DNA of 23,068 bases from an uncultured Treponema sp. (GTDB taxonomy: Bacteria > Spirochaetota > Spirochaetia > Treponematales > Treponemataceae). Positions 14,440 through 21,216 of the stretch are shown here, in pieces (positions within the stretch are counted from its first letter, which is position 1; each line of letters begins with the position of its first letter). The stretch spans positions 1-23,068 of the forward strand of contig CAJOQA010000228.1 of NCBI GenBank assembly GCA_905236465.1. Direction: 5' to 3'. Under the pieces are notes generated by a model, which did not search any database, was not told the DNA's origin, and saw only the letters and a list, made by a program, of their open reading frames with translations. Made by a program: the position numbers and the translations under genes.

Positions 14440-15144
14440 TCAGTCACCTGTTGCTGAATTGTATACCTTAAAACCTGGGATGTTAGTTGCAAGCTTTTGC
14501 ATCCTCTCATCATTCGCGCAGATTGTCTCCGCTATTGATTTAAGTTCTTCTTTTATATTTGCTGGCATGGGGTAGTCCTTTTTATAGTGCAACTGATGCT
14601 CTAAGCTAGCCCAAAAGTCCATGGCTATTGTCCTGATTTGGATTTCAACGGGGATCTCCCTTTTTTGGTCACTAAAGTAGACTCCAACCTTTACTATTAC
14701 ATGCAGGCTCCTATAACCGCTTTCTTTGGGATTTTTAATATAATCTTTAAGTTCTATCAGCGTTATATCGTCTTGTGACAAAAGCATCTGCGTTACATGG
14801 TAAACATCACTGATGAAGGGGCAGGTTACCCGTATCCCTGCAATGTCGTATAATTTGTTGACCATATTGTCTATTGTAACTGCTAAGCCCTTACGCTGCA
14901 ACTTTTCTGCAATACTTAAAGGTTCTTTAATTCTGCTTGTTATTGTTTCTATAGGGGTGCGCTCGTGCTTGCTTTGGAATTCATCCTCTAGTATTTCCAG
15001 CTTTGTAGTCACCTGTTTTATGCCACTTTCGTAAAGCATCAGCAACTGCTGAAATTCCATTGCTGTATTTATTATGGCTTCGGGATCTTTGAAAAGTTCT
15101 TTATTATCTCTTGCGGTTTTTCGTAATATAAGTTCTTGATTCAT
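14440..15144 (-). CDS. Small alarmone synthetase (RelQ-type GTP pyrophosphokinase)
   Basis: 234 residues, without the hydrolase, TGS or ACT domains of long RelA/SpoT proteins, so a small alarmone synthetase. Synthetase marks: YDIAGIRV (99-106), GYRSLH (143-148), VEIQIRT (166-172), and FWASLEHQLHYK (177-188). It should transfer pyrophosphate from ATP to GTP or GDP to make (p)ppGpp. Predicted helices at the ends are typical of the tetrameric RelQ/YjbM group. The ATG lies 7 bases after a TATATT box (complement of 15152-15157), but the -35 is poor (TTCCAA), so the promoter is uncertain; it may also be leaderless. Product genes that use GTP for a second messenger lie next to each other here. Confidence 0.9.
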   Translation of the reverse strand: MNQELILRKTARDNKELFKDPEAIINTAMEFQQLLMLYESGIKQVTTKLEILEDEFQSKHERTPIETITSRIKEPLSIAEKLQRKGLAVTIDNMVNKLYDIAGIRVTCPFISDVYHVTQMLLSQDDITLIELKDYIKNPKESGYRSLHVIVKVGVYFSDQKREIPVEIQIRTIAMDFWASLEHQLHYKKDYPMPANIKEELKSIAETICANDERMQKLATNIPGFKVYNSATGD

Positions 15145-15169
15145 ATATTATAATATAATAAAAAGAACA

Positions 15170-15187
15170 AGGGGTTGGAAAGCCCCT
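15170..15187 (-). terminator. Possible Rho-independent terminator after the gene at 15194
   Basis: Minus strand: AGGGG and CCCCT arms with an 8-base loop, followed by a T-rich run (TGTTCTTTTT). The short stem makes this only moderately likely. Confidence 0.45.
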
Positions 15188-15193
15188 GTTTAA

Positions 15194-15766
15194 TTATTTT
15201 ATTGCCTCTACCTTTTCTGCTAGTACATAGGCTGTAATAGTTGAAAAATTTAGAGAGTCAAAGTAGGTGATTTCAGTAAAATCTATGTTTTCAGCGACAG
15301 AAAATGTGTTACCTATGCAGACAAAGGTGTCTTTGGGCAGGGACTTGTTTTTTACAGAAAGAAAATCCAGCTTTGTGTAGACGGCGCAAGCGACACTTAT
15401 TTTGCCAGGTTGGTCAGCCTGAGAGAGCCTGTTGCTTATTACGTAAAAATCACTGTTTTGGTAGCGGACTTTAGTAAAGGTATTTTTTGTAGAAGTCCCG
15501 TTGCTGTTTGTCCAGGCGGTGACTGTAAGCGGCTGGCTGTTTCCCTGAAAATCTGTTTGGTCACTGACATACATTTCAAGTTTTGTCCCCTGAGGCAAAC
15601 TTGCGTTCCACATCATTATGCCGTTTTGGTTTTGCATCCATATAGCTCCGCCTTCTTGCATCATAACGGCCGCAACTGTGTGGGTACCACTTGTATTTTC
15701 CTCTGCAAAAATGCTAAGGGAAAACAGTGAAAATAAAATAAAACTTAAGAGTATCTTTTTTTTCAT
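15194..15766 (-). CDS. Secreted SH3-like protein, paralogue of the adjacent lipoprotein
   Basis: 190 residues. Signal peptide 1-21 (hydrophobic LLSFILFSLFSLSI, cleavage after IFA). The mature part begins with VMMQEGGAIWMQNQNGIMMW, then PQGTKLEMY, a strand-turn-strand pattern; later FTKVRYQNSDFYVISN and VAENIDFTEI. The same order of motifs is found in the lipoprotein encoded just upstream, so the pair probably arose by duplication. No enzyme motif is seen; strand-rich bacterial SH3-like folds are the closest guess. Likely periplasmic. Its ATG overlaps the TGA of the lipoprotein gene (ATGA), showing translational coupling, and a possible terminator follows. Confidence 0.7.
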   Translation of the reverse strand: MKKKILLSFILFSLFSLSIFAEENTSGTHTVAAVMMQEGGAIWMQNQNGIMMWNASLPQGTKLEMYVSDQTDFQGNSQPLTVTAWTNSNGTSTKNTFTKVRYQNSDFYVISNRLSQADQPGKISVACAVYTKLDFLSVKNKSLPKDTFVCIGNTFSVAENIDFTEITYFDSLNFSTITAYVLAEKVEAIK

Positions 15767-16554
15767 TTTTTGCTGACCTTCTCCTTTATTTTTGCACTAG
15801 TACTAAGCCGGTTGATTATATCTTCCAGTTCTCCCCGTACAGCCATGTCTTGTATAACCCAGAAGCCCTCACCGTTTACTTGATGCAACTTAGCGTAAAG
15901 CTGCATAGCTGTAATATCATCTGCGTTAGTGCTTACTTTTGAGCTTTCTATAAAGCGGTTGGGAACCAAGCCGTAGTCGCTGACATAGGCGCTTGCTTGT
16001 AAAAATGAATGATTTTCAGGTCGTTTTTTTGAAACTGCTATGAGGGTCCCCTGTCCCAGCCAGCGTTCAGCTTTGCTTTCTGTACTAGGCTCGCTGAATA
16101 AGGGGGTTCCCGATTCAATGACAATTGCTGGCTTAGCGTCTACTGCAATAAAGATTTCTTGTACCCAGTATTCATTTGAATCGTATACTATATGGACAAA
16201 ATTCCTTCTGCTCCAGTCGGAAGTGCGCAGGGCATCGCGCCTGATTTCTGCAGGGTAACTTTCGTTTGCATCTGTGTTTTTGTAGGCCCCCACCCTTGTT
16301 CCCGCAGGCATGTCGCGTAGCCAATCCATGTACCCATCTTTGTTAAGTGTCCACAAAGACCCGCCTAGCATCACAGAGTCCAAAGTTGAGGATGAACTTT
16401 CAACAGTTACCAACATCTCTGGAATTTCTTCTATTTCTTCTATTTCGTTTTCAGAATTATCGCTTTTGTTATTATCAGCAACCTGACTTTTGCTGCAGGC
16501 GGAAAAACACACTGCCACAAAGCAAAAGGCTGCTAGGTATTTTTTATAAAACAT
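15763..16554 (-). CDS. Lipoprotein with SH3-like domains
   Basis: 263 residues. A lipoprotein signal peptide ends in the lipobox FSAC with C20 as acylation site. An acidic/Asn/Ser linker (about 25-46) is followed by the folded part: VMLGGSLWTLNKDGYMDW, then MPAGTRVGAY, FVHIVYDSNEYWVQEIF, IVIESGTPLFSEPS (a typical bacterial SH3 opening, 'a.v..gt.l...p'), GQGTLIAVS, and an alpha-helical C-terminus. It should sit on the periplasmic face of a membrane or on the cell surface. Function is unknown. ATG 16554 is preceded by a promoter lying inside an inverted repeat. The next gene encodes a soluble paralogue. Confidence 0.8.
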   Translation of the reverse strand: MFYKKYLAAFCFVAVCFSACSKSQVADNNKSDNSENEIEEIEEIPEMLVTVESSSSTLDSVMLGGSLWTLNKDGYMDWLRDMPAGTRVGAYKNTDANESYPAEIRRDALRTSDWSRRNFVHIVYDSNEYWVQEIFIAVDAKPAIVIESGTPLFSEPSTESKAERWLGQGTLIAVSKKRPENHSFLQASAYVSDYGLVPNRFIESSKVSTNADDITAMQLYAKLHQVNGEGFWVIQDMAVRGELEDIINRLSTSAKIKEKVSKK

Positions 16555-16604
16555 ATGGAAAGTTTAGCATAGTCAGTCATAAACTTCAAGATAAACTTTC
16601 CATA
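16554..16604. repeat. 13-bp inverted repeat bracketing a promoter
   Basis: TATGGAAAGTTTA at 16554-16566 and its exact complement at 16592-16604, 25 bases apart. The proximal arm covers the -10 box and touches the start codon; the distal arm lies just upstream of the -35 box. Probably an operator or an mRNA/DNA hairpin. Confidence 0.8.
16561..16589 (-). promoter_or_regulatory. Promoter for the lipoprotein operon, leaderless type
   Basis: TTGAAG (complement of 16584-16589), 17-base spacer, TAAACT (complement of 16561-16566), then 6 bases to the ATG. The -10 box is weaker than the others. Confidence 0.45.
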
Positions 16605-16632
16605 ACGTTCTGTTAGATAGTTTTAAGCTGAT

Positions 16633-18447
16633 TTACATCTTATCTACGTAGGGGACAAGTACCAAGTCCATTGCTGATTTTAATACTTTAAGGGTACATT
16701 CAGATAAAGTTAACCTTGCGCAGGCAAGTGTCTTGTTTTCTTCTGCTATACCCATAATTGGACAGTCCCTATAGAAGGCAGAGAAGGCTTTGCTAAGCTC
16801 ATAGATGTATGAAGTCATCTGGCTGGGGTCAAGGTCTGTCGCAGCTTTTTCTACAACTTGGGGGAAGCGACCTAAAGCCTTTATCAGTTCCCATTCGCTT
16901 TCGTGAGTCAGCAGGGATAGGGCTTGATCTGAAGTGTCTGCGGATAAGAAGGATTCTGTAGCTTTTCTTAAAATTGAAGCTATGCGGGCACCCATGTACT
17001 GTAGGTATGGACCTGTGTTTCCGTTAAAGGAAAGGGATTCTTCTGGGTTAAAGAGCATATCTTTTACGGGGCTTACCTGAAGCAGGTAGTAGTGTAGGGC
17101 AGCAAGAGCAACTTTTTCTGCAACTCCCTTGCTGTCTCCTACCTCTTCGTCTCTGCCCCTTTCTTTTATTGCATCTAAGGCTTGTTTTTGGAGGATATCT
17201 ATAAGATCATCTGCATCAACAACTGTTCCTTCCCTGCTTTTCATGCGACCAGATGGCAAGTTTACCAGGCCATAGCTTAGGTGGTAAAGCTTTTCTGTCC
17301 AGTCAAAGCCTAGCTTACGTAATATATAGAAGAGAACTTTAAAGTGGAATATCTGCTCACTTGCAACAACATAAACCATTTGGTTGTAGGGCCAATCCTC
17401 GTGTCTTTTTATAGCGGTTCCTATATCTTGCGTGATGTAAACAGATGTTCCGTCTGAGCGAAGGAGTACTTTTGTGTGGTCCTCACCTTCTTTTGTTTTT
17501 CCAGTTACTTCAGTAACATCTATGCGGACAGAGCCGTCTTCTGCTTTAAAGAAAATGCCTTGGTCAAGTCCCTTCTGTATAACTTCTTTTCCCAAAAGGT
17601 AGGTGTCGCTTTCAAAGTAGAGCTTTTCAAAACCAACGCCTGTTCTGTCGTAAGTTTGCTGAACTCCTTTAAGGGTCCAGTCATTCATTTTTTGCCAAAG
17701 GGCTCGGATTTCTGCGTCTCCTGCTTCCCATTTTATCAGCATATCTTCAGCTTCTTTTAAAGCTTCGGGGTGCTCCTTTGAATACTTATCAAATTCAACA
17801 TAGCACTGACCTACAAAGTGGTCTCCCTTAATTCCTAAGCTTTCAGGTGTATCTCCCTTGCTTTCATGAAAAAGTTTATAAGCCAACATACTTTTGCAGA
17901 TATGGATGCCACGGTTATTGATGATGTTTGTGCGAAAAACTTGGGCACCTGCTTTTTTTAGGATTCTGCTGACACTTTCGCCTAAGGCATCGTTTCTTAG
18001 GTGACCTAAATGCAAGGGTTTATTTGTGTTGGGACTTGAGTATTCAACCATTACTTTGCGTCCCTCTAGTATTTTTTTACCCTCAGCATTTAAACTTCCG
18101 TAGTCATCTGCCAGATTTAGAATGTTTTTAAGAATATCTAAAGCAGCACTGGCCTTATTTAACTTGATGTTTACGTAGGGACCTACCGCATCTATTTGTC
18201 CTAAAGAGCTATGGTCTTCTGCGTTTATTATAGATGCAATTTCTTTTGCTATAAGTGGGGGAGCCATCCTTAAGCTTTTTGCAAAAGTAAACATTGGAGC
18301 CCCAATATCCCCCATCTCTGGTTTTGGAGGGTTTTCTACGCGGAGACTTTCCGCTTTTATTTCTTCACTTTCTATTCCCTTTTGTTTGATAAAAGTATTT
18401 AATGCTGATGCTACAATCGAGCGGAACAAATCTTTTTGGTCTGCCAT
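16633..18447 (-). CDS. argS: Arginyl-tRNA synthetase
   Basis: 604 residues from ATG 18445-18447, with AGAGGA as ribosome-binding site; an in-frame ATG at 18510 overlaps the promoter and is rejected. Class I features: the N-terminal additional domain (1-100), HLGH (146-149, HIGH motif) within EYSSPNTNKPLHLGHLRNDA, and GRMKSREGTVV near residue 400 replacing the KMSKS loop. The C-terminal anticodon-binding DALR-type domain follows YLQYMGARIASILRK. It charges tRNA-Arg with arginine in the cytoplasm. The gene has its own consensus-like promoter and ends 79 bases before the lipoprotein start. Confidence 0.97.
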   Translation of the reverse strand: MADQKDLFRSIVASALNTFIKQKGIESEEIKAESLRVENPPKPEMGDIGAPMFTFAKSLRMAPPLIAKEIASIINAEDHSSLGQIDAVGPYVNIKLNKASAALDILKNILNLADDYGSLNAEGKKILEGRKVMVEYSSPNTNKPLHLGHLRNDALGESVSRILKKAGAQVFRTNIINNRGIHICKSMLAYKLFHESKGDTPESLGIKGDHFVGQCYVEFDKYSKEHPEALKEAEDMLIKWEAGDAEIRALWQKMNDWTLKGVQQTYDRTGVGFEKLYFESDTYLLGKEVIQKGLDQGIFFKAEDGSVRIDVTEVTGKTKEGEDHTKVLLRSDGTSVYITQDIGTAIKRHEDWPYNQMVYVVASEQIFHFKVLFYILRKLGFDWTEKLYHLSYGLVNLPSGRMKSREGTVVDADDLIDILQKQALDAIKERGRDEEVGDSKGVAEKVALAALHYYLLQVSPVKDMLFNPEESLSFNGNTGPYLQYMGARIASILRKATESFLSADTSDQALSLLTHESEWELIKALGRFPQVVEKAATDLDPSQMTSYIYELSKAFSAFYRDCPIMGIAEENKTLACARLTLSECTLKVLKSAMDLVLVPYVDKM

Positions 18448-18481
18448 AATAATTCCTCTGAAAAAAGTATCTGATTTGCAA

Positions 18482-18510
18482 AGTATAGCAGTAAAAGTGA
18501 AGTTTTTCAA
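18482..18510 (-). promoter_or_regulatory. Promoter for argS
   Basis: TTGAAA (complement of 18505-18510), 17-base spacer, TATACT (complement of 18482-18487). A leader of about 28 bases includes AGAGGA before the ATG. The -35 box begins just 6 bases after the upstream stop codon. Confidence 0.65.
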
Positions 18511-18516
18511 TGTCCC

Positions 18517-19506
18517 CTAATAACTCCATTTTTCTGTATAGCCAGATCCTTGACAGATAATGCAATTTTTATGGTAGTGAGGATACGTGTATTCTTTGCA
18601 GGTTGCACAGTAGGGTTTGTAGCTGCTGCCTGCATAATTTGCTGTTACCTCTTTTGAAGAGTCCACCCCTGTTCCGTGACAATATTTGCAAACTTCCCTA
18701 ACCTTATGCATCTGGGAGCCTGAAGATGAATTTGATGAATTTGAATAGTCTGAATAGTCAGAAGAATATAAGGGGTCAGAATAAGTAGTACTTGGTGTAT
18801 AGCTATAGCTTGGAGATGGTGTGTAAGTTGACTTTGCATATTCTGAGTATGATTTTTCTTCAATATGGTAGTGAATAGGTTTGTAATCGTCTGGATAGTA
18901 GCGGAGGCTTATAAGTTCTTTTTTTAATGAGTAATACTTATTTGACCATTCTCTAGAGGCTTGTATAACACTTGTTTTATCGCCTCTGGTAGAATAATAC
19001 AAACTATCGTATATTTTCATCTGTCTTTGTGCGTAATCCATTTGGCTTTTTAAGGAAGAAACTGTATCTTCAGTTGGGTTTTTGTAGTAGAAGGTGTTTG
19101 GAAAGGTAAGATAATCCAAAATCTGTTTTTCAAAAGTTGTAACAAGTACTACTGGATAATATGTGCCTGTAGGTGGCTGCTCATGGCTTAGATCGCCTGT
19201 AACGCTTGTGTTTGTTCTTTGCCAACCAGATTTTAGAGAAGGTGATTGGTAGTTTTCTATAACAGGATATCCGTATATTCTGCCACCGGAATATTTATAC
19301 TTTGAAAATACTAGTATTAAGTAATAGGTGTCATCTTCATCGCTGTTATTTACAACCTTATCACCTTTTAAAGTGCATGATTTAAAATTGTTTGTGAATT
19401 CAAAAGTCCAAGTGCCTTCTAGTGAAAAATTGTCTTCCTTCTTAGCAAAAGAGAAATCTAAAAAGATGAAAAACGAAAGAAAAAGAGTTATAAATTTTTT
19501 ACTCAT
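18517..19506 (-). CDS. Exported protein with CxxC zinc knuckles and Ser/Tyr-rich linker
   Basis: 329 residues from ATG 19504-19506 with AGGGGGA just ahead. Signal peptide 1-21 (cleavage after FSFA). Residues 28-140 are beta-rich with GTWTFEFTNN near the start, a lipocalin- or Ig-like strand pattern. An amphipathic helix lies at about 147-200. A low-complexity Ser/Tyr/Thr/Pro segment spans 219-264. The C-terminal tail has three CxxC pairs, C273/C276 followed by HGTG, C300/C303, and C315/C318 followed by QGSG, with HYH at 310-312. Two of the pairs fit the CxxCxGxG repeat of the DnaJ zinc domain, but DnaJ has four and is cytoplasmic. An exported version is odd. Function unknown. Confidence 0.75.
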   Translation of the reverse strand: MSKKFITLFLSFFIFLDFSFAKKEDNFSLEGTWTFEFTNNFKSCTLKGDKVVNNSDEDDTYYLILVFSKYKYSGGRIYGYPVIENYQSPSLKSGWQRTNTSVTGDLSHEQPPTGTYYPVVLVTTFEKQILDYLTFPNTFYYKNPTEDTVSSLKSQMDYAQRQMKIYDSLYYSTRGDKTSVIQASREWSNKYYSLKKELISLRYYPDDYKPIHYHIEEKSYSEYAKSTYTPSPSYSYTPSTTYSDPLYSSDYSDYSNSSNSSSGSQMHKVREVCKYCHGTGVDSSKEVTANYAGSSYKPYCATCKEYTYPHYHKNCIICQGSGYTEKWSY

Positions 19507-19649
19507 AAATTTCCCCCTAAATACAAAAAATAGATTAAAAAAGTATTTTCACGATTTTTTTGATAAAGCACTTTTAGAAAGAAATTTTACTTTTATGATT
19601 ATCTTTTATTATAATTTAAAAAAGAGAAAAAACAAGTTTACTAAAATAA

Positions 19650-19695
19650 AAAAAGTTGTCTAAAAGATTGAAAAAAAACTTAAAGACAACTTTTT
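19650..19695 (-). terminator. Rho-independent terminator of the small gene at 19701
   Basis: A 12-base perfect stem (AAAAAGTTGTCT and complement) around a 22-base A/T-rich loop, followed by T residues on the minus strand. It begins six bases past the stop codon. The rest of the gap, 19507-19649, is very A/T-rich with no gene seen. Confidence 0.75.
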
Positions 19696-19700
19696 GCTTT

Positions 19701-19922
19701 TTATGCGTTTGCAGCCATTCTGTCTTCTGCTGTGTCCAGCTTTGTTATATAACCTGTGCGAACACAACTTTCAAACAAAGTTTTTGAAATGTAGTCTGTC
19801 TGAATATCATTGTAACCATCTTGGTCACGTACTATGCGGACTACATAACCGTCTTCCATTTCACGTACAATCGTAACGTAATCATTTTTGTTGCCAAGGC
19901 TTTTTAATGAATAAGTTCCCAT
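19701..19922 (-). CDS. Small conserved-looking cytoplasmic protein, probably highly expressed
   Basis: 73 residues from ATG 19920-19922. A strong AAGGAG lies seven bases ahead and a strong terminator directly behind, so it is a single-gene unit. I do not recognise the family. The sequence is a compact alpha/beta type: VTIVREMEDGYVVRIVRDQDG (about 16-36) looks like a two-stranded hairpin with a charged turn, followed by a helix with ISKTLFESCVRTGYI. Four of five arginines use CGT or CGC, as in gap, which suggests high expression. There is no signal peptide or membrane helix. RNA- or ribosome-related roles would suit size and charge, but are not shown. Confidence 0.75.
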   Translation of the reverse strand: MGTYSLKSLGNKNDYVTIVREMEDGYVVRIVRDQDGYNDIQTDYISKTLFESCVRTGYITKLDTAEDRMAANA

Positions 19923-20088
19923 AATTAAGCTCCTTAATTCCCCTCAATTATTCCTATTAGTCCTTGCGGAAAGTTTGCTTGAATACTCTCCTAAATTCCG
20001 TTAAACTTTCTGCACTTACTAGTATTTCGGCAAGTAAAAAAAAGTTTTTAGCAAAAATGAAGGAATTTTGCTTGGGGAAAAGATTAAA

Positions 20089-20856
20089 ATGATTTTTTGT
20101 GATGCGCATCTTCATATAATACAATGTTTTAATTATGAAAAAAACAAAGCTTTAACAAATACTTTTTCTGTCTCTTGTGCCCATTCTAAAAGTGAATTCT
20201 TAGAGATGGAAGCCTTGCTTTCATCTGTTTCTAAAAACATTTTCCCTGCTTTTGGCCTTCACCCGCAAAAGCCAGACTTTGGGGCTAGCCTTGAAGAAAA
20301 TGCTGCCTTTTTAAAATGTTTGCTTGAAGAAAAAAGAATCTGCGCTGTGGGGGAGACAGGATTTGACCTATTTAGTCCTGAATTTAAACTTAATTTTGAG
20401 AAACAAAAAAAGGCTTGGGGAATATGTCTTGATTTAGCCTTAAAATATAAAGTTCCCCTTGTTTTGCATGACAGAAAGGCCCTTGATATTTTGTTTTCTT
20501 ACGCTAAGGAGCTTGCTAGCTTGCCGGCGGTGGTTTTTCATTCCTTTGCGTTTGGGGTAAAAGAAGCTGAATCTTTGCTGTCTCATAAAATAAATGGCTA
20601 CTTTTCTTTTGGAAATGCGCTTATAAAGGGAAACAAAAAAAGCCTTGCTTGTTTTGAAAAACTGCCGCTAGACCGCTTGCTTTTAGAAACAGATGCCCCT
20701 TACCAGACTTTACGGGGGCAAACTTTTACCCCCGTAAGTCAGATAGAGGCCATATACAAAAGGGCCGGTGAAATCAGAAACCTGCCCCTTGATGCCTTGT
20801 GCGGGGCAATGAAAGAAAACTTTTTTGCAGCCTATAAAGGGCTACAAAATTTCTAG
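20089..20856 (+). CDS. TatD-family metal-dependent hydrolase
   Basis: 255 residues from ATG 20089; a TTG at 20068 is in frame but less likely. The metal-site residues of TatD deoxyribonucleases are present: D5, H7 and H9 (FCDAHLH), Glu89 in AVGETGFD, H127 in LVLHDR, H151 in VFHSF, and D202 in LLLETDAPY. GLHP (57-60) is also typical. Characterised members are magnesium-dependent 3'-5' exonucleases or deoxyribonucleases in DNA repair and RNA quality control. A TIM barrel is expected. The final 15 bases overlap the convergent HPt gene. Close to the lower end of the family's usual length of 255-270. Confidence 0.88.
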   Translation: MIFCDAHLHIIQCFNYEKNKALTNTFSVSCAHSKSEFLEMEALLSSVSKNIFPAFGLHPQKPDFGASLEENAAFLKCLLEEKRICAVGETGFDLFSPEFKLNFEKQKKAWGICLDLALKYKVPLVLHDRKALDILFSYAKELASLPAVVFHSFAFGVKEAESLLSHKINGYFSFGNALIKGNKKSLACFEKLPLDRLLLETDAPYQTLRGQTFTPVSQIEAIYKRAGEIRNLPLDALCGAMKENFFAAYKGLQNF

Positions 20857-21183
20857 GGCGTCTTTTACTGCTGCCAAAGCTTCGCTATAGGTGGTAAGAA
20901 AGGACTGGGTTAATAGGTCTAAATCAGTTTCCGTTCTTCCCCTAAGCTCATCTTCTAGGGCTTGGCCTATTTGGGCAAGGCGTTCAGCCCCAATTTGTCT
21001 TGCAGCCCCCTTGTAGTAGTGTATGTACTTGGCAGCTTCCAACTTGTTTTCTTTTTCAAGCTGAATAAGGGTCTCCTCTGCAAAGGGTCTGCTATTTACG
21101 AAGGCCTTAAGCAGTTCAGCAAGGAGGTCCTTTTCTCCCCCAAGAAAGCCTAATGCCTGTTCTAAATTCAAAACTTCCAACAT
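20842..21183 (-). CDS. Stand-alone HPt (histidine phosphotransfer) protein
   Basis: 113 residues. I chose ATG 21181-21183 because AGAGAGG sits five bases ahead; the in-frame GTG at 21187 would place that site too close. The fold is a four-helix bundle, and the phosphotransfer motif IHYYKGAARQIGAERL (54-69) has His55, with the family Lys-Gly at 58-59. A canonical domain has H-x-L-K-G; here the second residue after His is Tyr. It relays phosphate between a hybrid kinase and response regulators. No kinase or regulator is nearby. It begins 33 bases after the secA stop, so it may be cotranscribed with secA. Confidence 0.82.
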   Translation of the reverse strand: MLEVLNLEQALGFLGGEKDLLAELLKAFVNSRPFAEETLIQLEKENKLEAAKYIHYYKGAARQIGAERLAQIGQALEDELRGRTETDLDLLTQSFLTTYSEALAAVKDALEIL

Positions 21184-21216
21184 CGTCACCTCTCTCTGAT
21201 TTATTTTAAGGGCAAC

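Noticed and set aside
16554..16604. Invertible promoter flanked by inverted repeats
   Set aside because: Only 25 bases separate the arms, too short for known DNA invertases, and no recombinase gene is in the window.
18448..18510. N-terminal extension of arginyl-tRNA synthetase
   Set aside because: The extension contains the TATACT promoter box and lies before an AGAGGA ribosome-binding site.
20051..20072. Small hairpin GCAAAA/TTTTGC before the TatD gene
   Set aside because: Short, A/T-rich and imperfect; expected by chance in this composition.
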